Assembly (NCBI GenBank): GCA_016342325.1
Contig: JAEINR010000040.1
Span: forward strand, 1 to 50,803
DNA length: 50,803 bases
Direction of reading: 5' to 3'
DNA from: Desulfobacterium sp.
Lineage (GTDB): Bacteria; Desulfobacterota; Desulfobacteria; Desulfobacterales; Desulfobacteraceae
The notes below the pieces were generated by a model. The model was given only the letters and a program-made list of their open reading frames with translations. It was not told where the DNA came from and made no database searches. The translations under genes and the position numbers were made by a program. Of this stretch, positions 40,811-50,313 are shown one piece after another (position 1 is the stretch's first letter; each line of letters begins with the position of its first letter).

Positions 40811-42439
40811 ATGTTGCAGAAGATGAGTATTCGAACCAAAGCCTGGCTGTTGATTTGGATTGTGTCAGTGGTGGTGACATTGATTTGCTGCAATGGGGTG
40901 ATCAGCCTTGAGCAGCTTGATGCCATCGACAGGCATGAAAATATTTTGGACGGGATCAATGATCAGATCCTTGAATGCAGACGCCAGGAGAAGAATTATC
41001 AGATCCGGGGACTCGCCCTTCATGGCCGGGATACCCTCAATGCCGTGGAAAAGTGGGAAGGGCTTTTGGACAAGGCCTTTGCCCAGGTTCAGGAGGCCCA
41101 GGCCGTTTTGAATCATCTGCATGGTGGGCGGCTGACCTCGATCCGTCTTGAGATGGAGGCCTACGCAAAGGTGTTCAAAGGCCTGGTGGCAAGCTTTAAG
41201 GACGATACAGGGGCCTGGGATGCCACCCTGGACAAGGAACTCGTGGTCCGGGCCCGGCAGGCCCAGGTGTTGATCCAGGAAATTCGGGATTTGGAGGAGG
41301 CGCGCAAGCTCTCTCTCATAACCAGGTCAAAGATGTTGACCTACTGGCTGGGGGCACTTATGGTCGCGGCCCTTGGGTTCTTTGGGTATTTTCTCATGGC
41401 CAACCTGGTGAAACCTGTTGTGGTCCTTGCCCGTATGTTCAGGGAGATCGCCTCCAAGGAGGGAAATCTCACCCTGCGTCTCACCGTGGACCGTCAGGAT
41501 GAGATCGGTGACCTGGCCATGGGGTTCAATGGCTTTGCCGGGGCGATCCAGATCATCATCCGGGACGCTTCCATCCGCATTAAAACCCTGGCCGGATCGT
41601 CCGGGGTGCTGGATGAGATTGCCACCGGGCTAAAGGCCCATGCCGAGAAGATGTCGGATAAGGCCAATGCCATGGCATCGGCCGGGGCCCAGATGAGTGC
41701 CAATATGGATTATATTGCCACGGCTTCCCAGGAGACCACGGCCGGTATCAAACGCATGGTGAGGGCCACAGAGGAGATGAGCACCAACATCGGCGACATC
41801 GCCCAGAGTTCTGAAAAGGCCCGGCTTGTTTCCGGTCAGGCCGTGGCCAAGGCCAGTGCAGCTTCCACACGCATCATGGAATTGGGGGGGCTGGCACGGG
41901 ATATTGGCAAGGTCACCGAAACCATCACCGATATTTCGGAGCAGACCAATCTGCTAGCTTTGAACGCCACCATTGAAGCGGCCAGGGCCAAGGGCGCGGG
42001 CCATGGGTTTGCCGTGGTGGCCAATGAAATTAAGACCTTGGCCCGGCAGACCGCAGAGGCCACCCGGGAGATTAAGGAGAGTATTCTGAGGGTTCAGCAG
42101 ACCACCACATCCACTTCCGAGGAGATTCGCCAGGTGTCCGGGATTATCCATGAGATAGACAGCTTTGTTTCATCCATTGCCTCGTCTGTGGAGGAACAAA
42201 GTTGCGTCACAAGGGGTGTGGTTGATAACCTTCAGGTGGTTTATCGAAAAATTCAAGGCGTTAGTGAAAATCTGAGTCAGGGCGCCGATGCCGCCCGGGA
42301 TATGTCCCGGGACATCGGTGAGGTGGATGTTACGGCCCGGGAAATTTATATCACCGCATCCAATGTCAGTTCCAGTTCAAAAGGACTTGCTGTGCTGGGG
42401 ATGGCGCTCAAGGAGATCATGGAGAGGCTTCGTACCTGA
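40811..42439 (+). CDS. Methyl-accepting chemotaxis protein
   Basis: A 542-residue chemoreceptor: membrane helix 1 (about 11-31), a helical periplasmic sensing region of about 145 residues, helix 2 (about 178-198), HAMP, then a long cytoplasmic coiled coil. The signalling tip has [17 protein letters not shown], followed by [20 protein letters not shown], with GAGHG in place of the usual GEAGKG insert. The tip binds CheA/CheW. The start is uncertain: ATGs at 40760, 40811 and 40823 are in frame, none with an ideal ribosome site. No other chemotaxis genes are near; it would signal to a distant array. Confidence 0.92.
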   Translation: MLQKMSIRTKAWLLIWIVSVVVTLICCNGVISLEQLDAIDRHENILDGINDQILECRRQEKNYQIRGLALHGRDTLNAVEKWEGLLDKAFAQVQEAQAVLNHLHGGRLTSIRLEMEAYAKVFKGLVASFKDDTGAWDATLDKELVVRARQAQVLIQEIRDLEEARKLSLITRSKMLTYWLGALMVAALGFFGYFLMANLVKPVVVLARMFREIASKEGNLTLRLTVDRQDEIGDLAMGFNGFAGAIQIIIRDASIRIKTLAGSSGVLDEIATGLKAHAEKMSDKANAMASAGAQMSANMDYIATASQETTAGIKRMVRATEEMSTNIGDIAQSSEKARLVSGQAVAKASAASTRIMELGGLARDIGKVTETITDISEQTNLLALNATIEAARAKGAGHGFAVVANEIKTLARQTAEATREIKESILRVQQTTTSTSEEIRQVSGIIHEIDSFVSSIASSVEEQSCVTRGVVDNLQVVYRKIQGVSENLSQGADAARDMSRDIGEVDVTAREIYITASNVSSSSKGLAVLGMALKEIMERLRT

Positions 42440-42485
42440 GCGTCGCAAACAGGGGAAAGTCGTTAGGGCAGAACTGGAAAGACGG

Positions 42486-43397
42486 TCATGGGGTGTCATT
42501 GGTGCCTGAAATCCCATCGAGCTGAAGCAGCCAGACCGCCGCCAGGGTAAGACCGATGCCCGGAAGCACAGCCCATGCGGGTGAAGAGAGGCCCAGTCCC
42601 CACTCAAGGCCGGCCACGGCCGATGGGGTCAAAAAGGTGTAGGCCACGATCCGTGTGGGGCTCAGCCGTGTGGCCGTGTACTGGAGAATCCAGAAAGTGA
42701 CGGCCGTTGACGGACCGGCAAGGTAGGCGATGCCAAGCCAGGTGTCAGTCCCTGGAACGGAGAGGGAGCCGGTCCGACAGATCGCTGTCACCATCAATAC
42801 CAGGGTGGCGAAAAGCAGGCTGTAAAAGGTGAAATGGATCTTTGATTCCTTACGCTGGAGCTTTTTCATGGAGAGCATGTACACGGCAAGGCAGAGGGTG
42901 CCCAGGAAAAAGAGAAGATCCCCATGGTTGAATGTAAGACCCAGCATCAAGCGGACATCCCCCTGGAAAATCACCCACAGGGTGGCCACCATGGACAGGG
43001 CCATCACCCAGAGCTGGCGAATCCTGAAGGGCTCTCCCACCACGGTGCCAAGGAGCATGGTGAAAAGGGGCACGGTGGTGTAGATGGTGCTGGTGTTCAG
43101 TGGGGTGGTGGTTTTCAAGGACTGGAACATCAGGACAAAGAAGAGTCCGTAGCTGCCGCCAACCATGGCGTAGCGTCCCATGTCCCTCCATCCGGGGATG
43201 CCTTTACCGTTTTTTGCAAACGGGAGCATGGCGCCGAAGATCAATGTGGCCGCCAGAAACCGCCAAAAAGTGAGGAGCACGGAATCGATTCCTGTGGTGA
43301 TGGCGGCGACCACTGGGAAGGAGCCGGCAATGATCAGGGTGAAGACGAACATCAGGATGTGGGGCCATCTGGGTGACTGGTAGATGCTCAAGCCCAA
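42486..43397 (-). CDS. EamA/DMT family transporter
   Basis: A 303-residue membrane protein with ten helices in two EamA repeats. Marks include FWRFLAATLIFGAMLPF in the first repeat, TSTIYTTVPLFTMLLG and, in the second, AYTFLTPSAVAGLEWGLG. DMT members export amino acids or metabolites; substrate unknown. The frame opens with a TTG at 43397 preceded by CGGGGA; an ATG at 43352 would cut into the first helix, so the TTG is preferred. Converges on the chemotaxis gene. Confidence 0.88.
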   Translation of the reverse strand: MGLSIYQSPRWPHILMFVFTLIIAGSFPVVAAITTGIDSVLLTFWRFLAATLIFGAMLPFAKNGKGIPGWRDMGRYAMVGGSYGLFFVLMFQSLKTTTPLNTSTIYTTVPLFTMLLGTVVGEPFRIRQLWVMALSMVATLWVIFQGDVRLMLGLTFNHGDLLFFLGTLCLAVYMLSMKKLQRKESKIHFTFYSLLFATLVLMVTAICRTGSLSVPGTDTWLGIAYLAGPSTAVTFWILQYTATRLSPTRIVAYTFLTPSAVAGLEWGLGLSSPAWAVLPGIGLTLAAVWLLQLDGISGTNDTP

Positions 43398-43415
43398 TTC
43401 CCCGATTTCGGTTTA

Positions 43416-43533
43416 TTGCTTTGTTGTTTAACCATGACGCTAAATCTCAAGCTCCCTTGCTTTGCTGTTCAACCATGACGCTAAATCTCAAGCTTCCTTG
43501 CTTTGTTGTTTAACCATGGCGTTAAATCTCAAG
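43416..43533. repeat. 41-bp tandem repeat, three copies
   Basis: Units start at 43416, 43457 and 43498; each reads TTGCTTTG(T/C)TGTT(T/C)AACCATG, then CGCTAAATCTCAAG with few changes. The third copy is partial and runs into the last codons and stop of the isochorismatase-like gene, so the array seems to have grown by duplication from that gene's 3' end. It fills the gap to the DMT gene start. Confidence 0.85.
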
Positions 43534-44058
43534 GTTCTGTGCCGGTACGGCTTTCACCGGGTGTTCTGGCAGGATGAGGTTTTCCCACATGAAGTTATGG
43601 TGGGCGATGATGGTTTTTGCATCCAGGTGGGGGCGGTCGGCCGTGGTGTGGCAGTCGGTGGGGACAAGGACCGCATATTCCCTGCTTGTTGCCGACCTGA
43701 GGGTGGTGTCCACGCAAAAGTCGGTGGCACATCCCGTGATGATCAGAGTGGTGGCCCTGAGCTGGTTTAAGGTGTCGGCAAGCCCTGTCCCAAGGAATGC
43801 ATCACAGGCGGTTTTCCGGATCACGGGATCTTTTTCACGCCTGTCCAGGGTTCCAAGTATCTCCCATCCATGGGTGCCGGGCTCAAGGGGATCCCCGTCC
43901 GGCCCGTCGTGCTGGATGAACAGGATCGTTCCATTGGCGGCACGGACCCGCTCTGTCAGGCGGTTGATTCGATCAACCACACCTTCTGCATCAAAGCGGG
44001 GCGCTTGGTCAAACAGGCCCTGCTGCATGTCTATGACAAGCATGACAATGGATTCCAT
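43522..44058 (-). CDS. Isochorismatase-like cysteine hydrolase
   Basis: A 178-residue alpha/beta hydrolase of the isochorismatase/nicotinamidase superfamily. The catalytic triad is D10 (VIDMQQG), K82 (RKTACDAF) and C115 (TGCATDFCVDTT). Substrates range from nicotinamide to carbamates; this one is not identifiable. I chose the ATG at 44058, with AAGGAG, over an upstream start. It follows 36 bases after a small conserved gene. Confidence 0.9.
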   Translation of the reverse strand: MESIVMLVIDMQQGLFDQAPRFDAEGVVDRINRLTERVRAANGTILFIQHDGPDGDPLEPGTHGWEILGTLDRREKDPVIRKTACDAFLGTGLADTLNQLRATTLIITGCATDFCVDTTLRSATSREYAVLVPTDCHTTADRPHLDAKTIIAHHNFMWENLILPEHPVKAVPAQNLEI

Positions 44059-44094
44059 CCTTGCTCCTTTTCTCTGCCTATCCATATTACGGGG

Positions 44095-44277
44095 TTACTC
44101 TTCAGGGATGATGAACTCTCCCAGTTTTTCAAACATGGATTCCGGCCACTCCTCACCGTTAAGGAAGAGCTCGGTTTCCTCCTCGGTGAGCTGTTCCCGG
44201 ATGTGGGGGGGCAGGGCCTTGAGGGCCATGGTTCGCTGGGCATCGGTTTTTTGGGCTTTTTTATTCTTTTTTGTCAT
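44095..44277 (-). CDS. Small uncharacterised protein
   Basis: A 60-residue charged protein: lysine-rich N-terminus (residues 2-10), then an acidic helical part with LPPHIREQLTEEETELFLNGEEWPE. A GAGGT site precedes the ATG, and codon use fits its neighbours, so it is likely real. No family recognised. It is probably co-transcribed with the isochorismatase-like gene. Confidence 0.6.
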   Translation of the reverse strand: MTKKNKKAQKTDAQRTMALKALPPHIREQLTEEETELFLNGEEWPESMFEKLGEFIIPEE

Positions 44278-44633
44278 TGTGACCTCGTGTCTGGGTAATA
44301 TTGGTTGATGTTGGCACTGATATATAGAGCAACAGGCTCCCTGTCAAGGCCGGTACTCATTTTTATGCTCCTGGTCTTTTGGGGCCCTGTGACCGGTCAA
44401 GACACCTGGCGCGGATCTTATTTTTCAGCCCCTTGACCCTGTGGGCGGCAGGACAATCGCTCCTCGCACATGAACCGATCCCATTTCTGATCACAATAGG
44501 CCATCTGGTATCCGTTCGAGTGCAAACAGTTATAGCTGAAAATAAGGCCTGAAAATAGGGCTGGCAATCCTTTTTCTTTGTTGCTAAAGTGATGCTTCTA
44601 AAATGATGCAGACTGGAAGGAACAGGCAGGACA
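44278..44633. other. Divergent intergenic region, small protein / histidine kinase
   Basis: This 356-base gap separates the small minus-strand gene from the plus-strand kinase. I see no gene and no strong promoter; the best -10-like box before the kinase is TAAAAT near 44599 without a good -35. Confidence 0.5.
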
Positions 44634-45668
44634 ATGGATCCAATTGAACAGGCTGAAAAAATCATGGACGGAACCCAAATACGGTATAAGACCATCTTTG
44701 AAAATACCGGAACCGCGACGGTTCTCATTGAAGAAGACATGACCATCTCCATGGTCAATTCAGAACTGGAACGCATTTCAGGCATAAAAAAATCCCGGGT
44801 GGAAGGCAAGATGAAATTCCCGGAGCTCATTGCCGAGGCAGACCGGGCCAAGGTGATGGCCAATCATCAACTGCGTCGCCAGGCCGGGGCCCAGGTTCCC
44901 CGTAATTATCCCTGCCGGGTGATCGTGGGTAATAATGAAATCAAGGAATGCATCCTGACCGTGGCCTTGATCCAGGGGACCCGGCAGAGTGTGGCATCGA
45001 TTACGGATATCTCAAAACAGAAGCATCTGGAACGGGAAATTTCCCGGATAAGTGAGGAAGAACGGCGGCAGATGGGGCAGATCCTCCACGATGACCTGGG
45101 CTCCCACCTGGCCGGGGTCGAGGCCATGTCCGCCCTGCTGGCCGGTCGGTTGGAAAAACAGGGCCATGCCGATGCCGAGTTGGCCCGGGAGATTACAGGC
45201 CTTGTGAACCAGGCCATTCAAAAGACCCGTGCCATGATCCAGGGACTTGTGCCGGTGAACCTTGCGAACACCGGGTTCATGACAGCGGTACAGCGGTATT
45301 GCCTGGAGGTGGAAAAAGCCTTTGGCCTCACCTGCCGGGTCCTGGGTCGGACCCAGGAGATCCGGTTTTCAAATTCCGCCGCCCTGACCCACCTTTATTA
45401 TATTATCCGGGAGTCGGTTCACAATGCAGCCAAACACGGGGATGCCGGGTATATTCACATTCGGTTTAAGGAAAAGTCCCCGGATATCGTGATTGAGATA
45501 GAGGATGACGGCAAAGGCATGGGCACAGCTGACCCGGCCCGGAAAGGGATTGGCCTGGTCATCATGCGGCATCGGGCAGACTTGATCGGTGCCCGGTTGA
45601 AGATTGTTGAGAACCCTTCAGGAGGTACCCTTATCCGGTGCAGGATCGAAAAGAAATATTTATTGTAG
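44634..45668 (+). CDS. NarX-type PAS histidine kinase
   Basis: A 344-residue cytoplasmic kinase. A PAS domain (about residues 12-128) is followed by a HisKA_3 helix pair with phosphoacceptor H152 in ILHDDLGSHLAG and a HATPase domain: YYIIRESVHNAAKHG (N box, about 258-272), EDDGKGM (G1) and KGIGLVIMRHRA (G2). It has no membrane segment, so it senses a cytoplasmic cue. It overlaps its response regulator by 31 bases and is upstream of a CoA-transferase gene. Confidence 0.92.
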   Translation: MDPIEQAEKIMDGTQIRYKTIFENTGTATVLIEEDMTISMVNSELERISGIKKSRVEGKMKFPELIAEADRAKVMANHQLRRQAGAQVPRNYPCRVIVGNNEIKECILTVALIQGTRQSVASITDISKQKHLEREISRISEEERRQMGQILHDDLGSHLAGVEAMSALLAGRLEKQGHADAELAREITGLVNQAIQKTRAMIQGLVPVNLANTGFMTAVQRYCLEVEKAFGLTCRVLGRTQEIRFSNSAALTHLYYIIRESVHNAAKHGDAGYIHIRFKEKSPDIVIEIEDDGKGMGTADPARKGIGLVIMRHRADLIGARLKIVENPSGGTLIRCRIEKKYLL

Positions 45669-46291
45669 ATGACCACCCGGTCTTCAGGAAAGGCCTGGCC
45701 CAGCTCATTGATGAAGAAACGGATTTAAAGGTCACAGGGGAGGCGGAAAGCGTGGCCGATGCCATTGATCTGCTTCATCACTCCCCACCGGACCTGATGA
45801 TCGTGGATATTACCCTCAAAGACCGATCCGGCATGGAGCTCATTGAATTTCTCAGGGAACACCACCCCGGGATGCCCATTCTGGTTATTTCCATGCATGA
45901 TGAGTCCCTTTATGCGGAACGGGTCCTCAGGGCCGGTGCCCTGGGCTATATCACCAAGCAGGAGTTGACCTCGGATGTGGTCTCTGCTGTCCGCCAGGTG
46001 CTCAAGGGCAAACGGTACCTCAGCGCCACAATGATCGATGCCCTGCTGGGCAAGATGACCCATGGTGCCGGGGGAGATAGTGATGACTGCATTGATGTGC
46101 TGTCCAATCGCGAACTGGAAGTGTTCCAGCTCATCGGCCAGGGGGTCAAGCGCAGTGAGATCGCCAATATGCTGAGCCTGAGCGTCAAAACCATTGGTAC
46201 CTACCATGAAAGCATCAAGAAAAAGATGCACCTCAAATCTGCCACCGAGTTGATGAAGTATGCGGTCACCTGGGTGCAGACCCACCAATGA
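45638..46291 (+). CDS. NarL/LuxR-family response regulator
   Basis: A 217-residue regulator. The receiver has the acidic pair D11-D12, phospho-site D57 (LMIVDITLK) and the Lys in GYITKQE (about 106). The C-terminal LuxR helix-turn-helix is LSNRELEVFQLIGQG...EIANMLSLSVKTIGTYHESIKKKM. Start is GTG at 45638, with GGAGG 13 bases before. Cognate partner of the overlapping kinase. The next gene downstream, 250 bases on, is the CoA-transferase, its most likely local target (inference). Confidence 0.93.
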   Translation: MQDRKEIFIVDDHPVFRKGLAQLIDEETDLKVTGEAESVADAIDLLHHSPPDLMIVDITLKDRSGMELIEFLREHHPGMPILVISMHDESLYAERVLRAGALGYITKQELTSDVVSAVRQVLKGKRYLSATMIDALLGKMTHGAGGDSDDCIDVLSNRELEVFQLIGQGVKRSEIANMLSLSVKTIGTYHESIKKKMHLKSATELMKYAVTWVQTHQ

Positions 46292-46541
46292 GTTGATCCC
46301 AACGTTACCTTTACCCGGATATTTCCGATATATTTCCCCATCGAATTTTCCCCATCCCATGCCATGGAAAATCCATGATAGGTGTTTTACCTAGGACAAA
46401 ATCGGTATGCAGCCGGTTTAAATAACAGTGATTCATGGATTCTTATTTTACCTTAACTCCTGTACAAGAGTATGCCAGTGTGTGTTAAAAGATGATTAAA
46501 AAATGCATCGGGTCACGACAGCCTGGAAAAGGGGATCAGTG

Positions 46542-48713
46542 ATGGCAGCTACACAAACGAAATTCGTAAACGACGTTGAAGTGTGTATAAATCATATTTT
46601 TGAAACCGTGGGGAAAAAGATAGTTTTCGGCATTCCTCTGGCACTTGGCAAGCCCAATCATATCGCCAATGCCCTTTATCTGAGAGCCAAGCAGGATCCT
46701 GAGATTGATCTGACCATTATCACGGCCCTCTCCCTTGAAAAACCCGCTCCCTCTTCTAACCTGGAAGCCCGGCTTCTGGGGCCCATTGTCAAACGGATAT
46801 GGGATGGGTTTGTGGAATTTGAATACATGAAGGATCTGCGAAAAAATCAGTTACCTCCCAATGTCAGGATCTCTGAGTTTTTTACCAAGGCCGGAGGGTA
46901 CATGAACTCTCCCCATGCCCAGCAGAACTATATCAGCAGCAATTACACCCATGCTGTCCGGGACCTGATAGACAACGGTTTGAATGTTATCGCCAATCTC
47001 ATTGCCCCCCATCCCGAGGGCGATAAAAGCCTGGTCTCAATGAGTTGTAACCCGGACCTGACCGTGGAAGGCTTTGCCAGGGTGACGGAGGTACGAAAAC
47101 AGGGACGAAAATGCGTTATCATCGGCCAGATGAACAGCAATTTGCCCTATATGTACGGGGATGCGGTCATGGATTCCAATGTTTACGATATGATTCTGGA
47201 TGACCCCAAGTATGACTTTCCCCTGTTTTGCGTACCCAAGGCCTCGGTGGCCCCGGCCGATCATATGATCGGCCTCATGGTTTCCACCCTGCTCCGGGAC
47301 AATGGGTCCTTGCAGATCGGTATTGGTTCCCTGGGGGATGCCATTGGTGCAAGCATGGTCATGCGGCATAAACATAACGACGCCTACCAGAAAGCCCTGT
47401 CTGCATTCAATATCCCGGGCCGGTACAATGGCTTGATCCAAAAACTCGGAGGGACAGGCCCCTTTGAAAAAGGGCTGTACGGTGCCACGGAAATGCTGGT
47501 GGATGTCTTTATACAGCTTTATAAAAACGGGATACTCAAGCGGAAGGTTTACGACCATGCCGGTCTACAGGAGTTGCTCAATAACCAGGTCATCACGGAA
47601 ACCATACCCCCGGACATTCTGGATATTTTCGTGGATCACCACATTATCCATGAACGGTTGACCCAGGCGGATCTTGCCCTGCTCATGAAATACGGTATCA
47701 TTACCGGGCCTTTGGCCTACGTGGATGGCCGGATCCAGTGTGATGGGGTTGATGTCTCCAATGACCTCAGGGATGAAAAAACCCGGGATTTTTTCATTAA
47801 ACATCTTGGGGACGAGCTCCAGGAAGGGGTGGTGTGCCACGGATCTTTTTTCATCGGGCCAAAGGAATTTTACGATACCCTCAACAATATGCCTGAAGAC
47901 GAAAGAAAGTTGTTTTCCATGACCGGTGTGGAGTATGTGAATCAGCTCTACGGGGGAGAGAAGCTCAAGTCTCTCCAGCGGCAACATGGCCGGTTTGTCA
48001 ATGCCGGAATGATGGTGACCCTCCTGGGGTCGGTTATTTCTGACGGGCTTGAGTGCGGCAATATTGTCTCCGGTGTCGGGGGGCAGTATAATTTTGTCTC
48101 CATGGCCCATGCCCTGGAGGATGGCCGCCTCATCATGATGGTGAGAAGCACCAAAAAAAGCTGTGGCAAACTCTCTTCCAATATTGTTTTCAACTACGGT
48201 CATACCACCATTCCCCGGCATTTAAGGGATTTTGTGGTCACGGAATACGGCATTGCAGACCTTCGGGGAAAATGCGACAAGGAAGTGATTGCGGAAATGT
48301 TGAATGTTGCGGACTCCCGGTTCCAGAACCAGTTGCTGGACCAGGCCAAAAAAGCCGGTAAAATTCCAGCGGATTACGAAATCCCCGAAGCCTTTCGCCA
48401 GAATACGCCGGAACGGTTAGAGGCGACCATGGCCCCGCTAAAAGTGGAGGGGTATTTTCAGGATTTCCCCTTTGGTACGGATTTCACCGAGGAAGAGATT
48501 TCCCTGGCAAGGGCCTTGAAGGGGTTGAAGGAGAGTGTTAACTGCAGCCGCTATCGGACCGTGGCCGGTATTGTCCGGCAGTTTTTTTCCAAGCCGCCAA
48601 CAGCCGTACTTCCCCTGCTGGAGCGGATGAAGCTGGATCTGCCCCAGTGCAACTGCATGCGGGAGCGGGCCCTGCAGGCAGCCGTGGTATACGCCCTCCG
48701 CCAGAGCGCTTAA
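46542..48713 (+). CDS. Acetyl-CoA hydrolase/transferase family protein
   Basis: A 723-residue protein, much larger than standard CoA-transferases of this family (430-540 residues). The C-terminal half carries the recognisable fold: SGVGGQYNFVSMAHALEDGRLIM, then GHTTIPRHLRDFVVTEYGIADLRGKCDKEVI. The N-terminal half has KIVFGIPLALGKPNHIANAL and a long insert before the QIGIGSLGDAIG strand. A C-terminal extension of about 130 residues is helical. It likely moves CoA between acetyl-CoA and an organic acid, or hydrolyses it. I chose the ATG at 46542 after AAGGGG; an in-frame ATG lies at 46503. Upstream 250 bases hold no gene; a NarX/NarL-type pair precedes it. Confidence 0.85.
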   Translation: MAATQTKFVNDVEVCINHIFETVGKKIVFGIPLALGKPNHIANALYLRAKQDPEIDLTIITALSLEKPAPSSNLEARLLGPIVKRIWDGFVEFEYMKDLRKNQLPPNVRISEFFTKAGGYMNSPHAQQNYISSNYTHAVRDLIDNGLNVIANLIAPHPEGDKSLVSMSCNPDLTVEGFARVTEVRKQGRKCVIIGQMNSNLPYMYGDAVMDSNVYDMILDDPKYDFPLFCVPKASVAPADHMIGLMVSTLLRDNGSLQIGIGSLGDAIGASMVMRHKHNDAYQKALSAFNIPGRYNGLIQKLGGTGPFEKGLYGATEMLVDVFIQLYKNGILKRKVYDHAGLQELLNNQVITETIPPDILDIFVDHHIIHERLTQADLALLMKYGIITGPLAYVDGRIQCDGVDVSNDLRDEKTRDFFIKHLGDELQEGVVCHGSFFIGPKEFYDTLNNMPEDERKLFSMTGVEYVNQLYGGEKLKSLQRQHGRFVNAGMMVTLLGSVISDGLECGNIVSGVGGQYNFVSMAHALEDGRLIMMVRSTKKSCGKLSSNIVFNYGHTTIPRHLRDFVVTEYGIADLRGKCDKEVIAEMLNVADSRFQNQLLDQAKKAGKIPADYEIPEAFRQNTPERLEATMAPLKVEGYFQDFPFGTDFTEEEISLARALKGLKESVNCSRYRTVAGIVRQFFSKPPTAVLPLLERMKLDLPQCNCMRERALQAAVVYALRQSA

Positions 48714-48756
48714 CCCTGGCCGTCGAACCCCTCCGTTAAGTCGGTCTTTTTAGACC

Positions 48757-48806
48757 CACCATTGCCCTTAAAGACATTTGGCAAAATGTCTTTAAGGGCA
48801 ATGGTG
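48757..48806. repeat. Perfect 23-bp palindrome
   Basis: Arms at 48757-48779 and 48784-48806, both starting or ending in CACCATTG/CAATGGTG with a TTAAAGACATTT/AAATGTCTTTAA core, pair perfectly around a 4-base loop. It lies 44 bases past the CoA-transferase stop and may terminate it, but no T-run follows, so a mobile palindromic repeat is as likely. Confidence 0.7.
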
Positions 48807-48990
48807 ACGACGAAAATATCCCTGAGTCACTCCGGTCCATTCCTTGAATCTTTTTGAAAATACTTGGTTCTGAAAACACCTGGTTCTGAAAAACCAAGAA
48901 GATAGGTGATCTCATCAATGGAAAAATGCCTATTTTTCGATTTGATCTGAAAAAGGATTGAACTTGCCGGCCTAATCTGCGATTATTTGA

Positions 48991-49311
48991 AAATGGGTCT
49001 CTGGAGCTGGCACGCTCAAAAATGGAAGGTCGTTTAAAAAACGCTGCCGTATCGCCCAAAGAATCAAGCATCCCACTTCAAAGGATGAAGAGAAGAAGGC
49101 CCAATAGAAACAACTAATCATTGAAGCGCATACCAATTCTAAAGACTCGGTAGATGATTTCGTCAAAACTGCAACGTTTATGATCGAACATATTGCTTCA
49201 AAAGATTTCGTGTGCCTGGTAGGAATAGAAAGGCTGAAAACGTATATCGTTCATGCCAATCGGCAGATTAAATTGTCAAAGAACAATAAAAACAGGATTC
49301 CTGTACCTTAA
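48991..49311 (+). pseudogene. Possible gene remnant with internal amber codon
   Basis: One frame reads protein-like sequence on both sides of a TAG at 49105-49107: before it, KDEEKKAQ; after it, KQLIIEAHTNSKDSVDDF, then a helical stretch with ATFMIEHIASKDFVCLVGIE and a basic tail to TAA at 49309. There is no good start codon or ribosome site. The simplest reading is a decayed gene in which a Gln codon (CAG) became TAG. No family recognised. Confidence 0.3.
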
Positions 49312-49411
49312 AAAGGGTTGAGATGATGGAGAACAATATTTTAGAAGGCCGGCAAAGCCCCAGGGATGGACTTTTCGGTCAGCCACTAAATATGTATGAA
49401 GGAGCAAAGAA

Positions 49412-50197
49412 ATGATTGAAAAAGAGATTAACGGCATCACTTTTTTAACCGGTAAGTGGCCACTAACTGCCGACAAGCCGACAATCGTTTTTATTCATGG
49501 TGCGGGTGATTCTTCAATCTTCTGGAAACACCAGATTAAAGGCTTGGCAGATAGGATCAATGTTATTGGAATCGATCTGCCGGGACATGGAAGAAGTACG
49601 GCTCCCGGAATGACGACCATCGCCGATTATGCAAGCATCGTAGACGGGTTTATAAATGATGCAAAAATACCGTCTCCGATACCCTGTGGGATTAGTATGG
49701 GAGGCGCCATCACCCTTCAACTTCTCCTTGAAGGAAAATTTTATTATCAGGCTGGAATCGTCATTAATTCCGGAGCTAAATTGAGAGTTATGCCGATGAT
49801 TTTTGATCTGATCGATAATGATTTTCCCGGATATGTCAATTCCATTGGATTATTCGCTGTTTCAGAAAAGACGGATAAACAGAAAATTCAATATGCGATT
49901 GACGGGTTATCGAAAATATCTCCGGAAATAATAAGTAATGATTTTAAAGCATGTAATTCTTTTGATGTCATTAAACGGCTGGAGGAAATATTTGTTCCGG
50001 TTTTGGTTATGACTGCGTCAGATGACAATCTGACCCCTTTGAAATATGGTGAATTTTTGGCAGAGAATATCAACGGGGCAGTTCATGTTCATATCGGTGA
50101 TGCAGGACACATGGCACCGGTCGAGAAGCCCGATGATGTTAACGTGGCAATTCATAATTTTTCAAGTACTTTGCCTTCACCTCCCCCTGGCGGTTGA
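49412..50197 (+). CDS. Alpha/beta hydrolase
   Basis: A 261-residue alpha/beta-fold hydrolase. HGAGDSS (about residues 30-36) forms the oxyanion loop, GISMGG (about 93-98) carries the nucleophile Ser, ASDDNLTP supplies the acid and DAGHMAPVEKP the catalytic His. Likely an esterase or C-C hydrolase; substrate unknown. An AAGGAG site precedes the ATG. Codon use is more AT-rich than in the genes to the left, which fits later acquisition (inference). Confidence 0.9.
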   Translation: MIEKEINGITFLTGKWPLTADKPTIVFIHGAGDSSIFWKHQIKGLADRINVIGIDLPGHGRSTAPGMTTIADYASIVDGFINDAKIPSPIPCGISMGGAITLQLLLEGKFYYQAGIVINSGAKLRVMPMIFDLIDNDFPGYVNSIGLFAVSEKTDKQKIQYAIDGLSKISPEIISNDFKACNSFDVIKRLEEIFVPVLVMTASDDNLTPLKYGEFLAENINGAVHVHIGDAGHMAPVEKPDDVNVAIHNFSSTLPSPPPGG

Positions 50198-50313
50198 TCC
50201 GGATGTTTCTGACAAACAGGGCATGTATGGGAAGGGACGTTTTATTTTTATGGGAAACCTGCTATCTTGCCTAGTACTTGACTTGATACTTTGTCAGAAA
50301 CAGGAAACTTTGG

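Larger units (their letters stand above)
48714..49411. other. Intergenic region with palindrome and degenerate coding
   Basis: This 698-base gap holds a perfect 23-bp palindrome (48757-48806), then AT-richer sequence including a coding-like frame with an internal amber stop (48991-49311). No intact gene is visible. Base composition differs from the GC-richer genes to the left. Confidence 0.55.

Noticed and set aside
43416-43533. CRISPR array
   Set aside because: The 41-bp units are directly adjacent without spacers and number only three.
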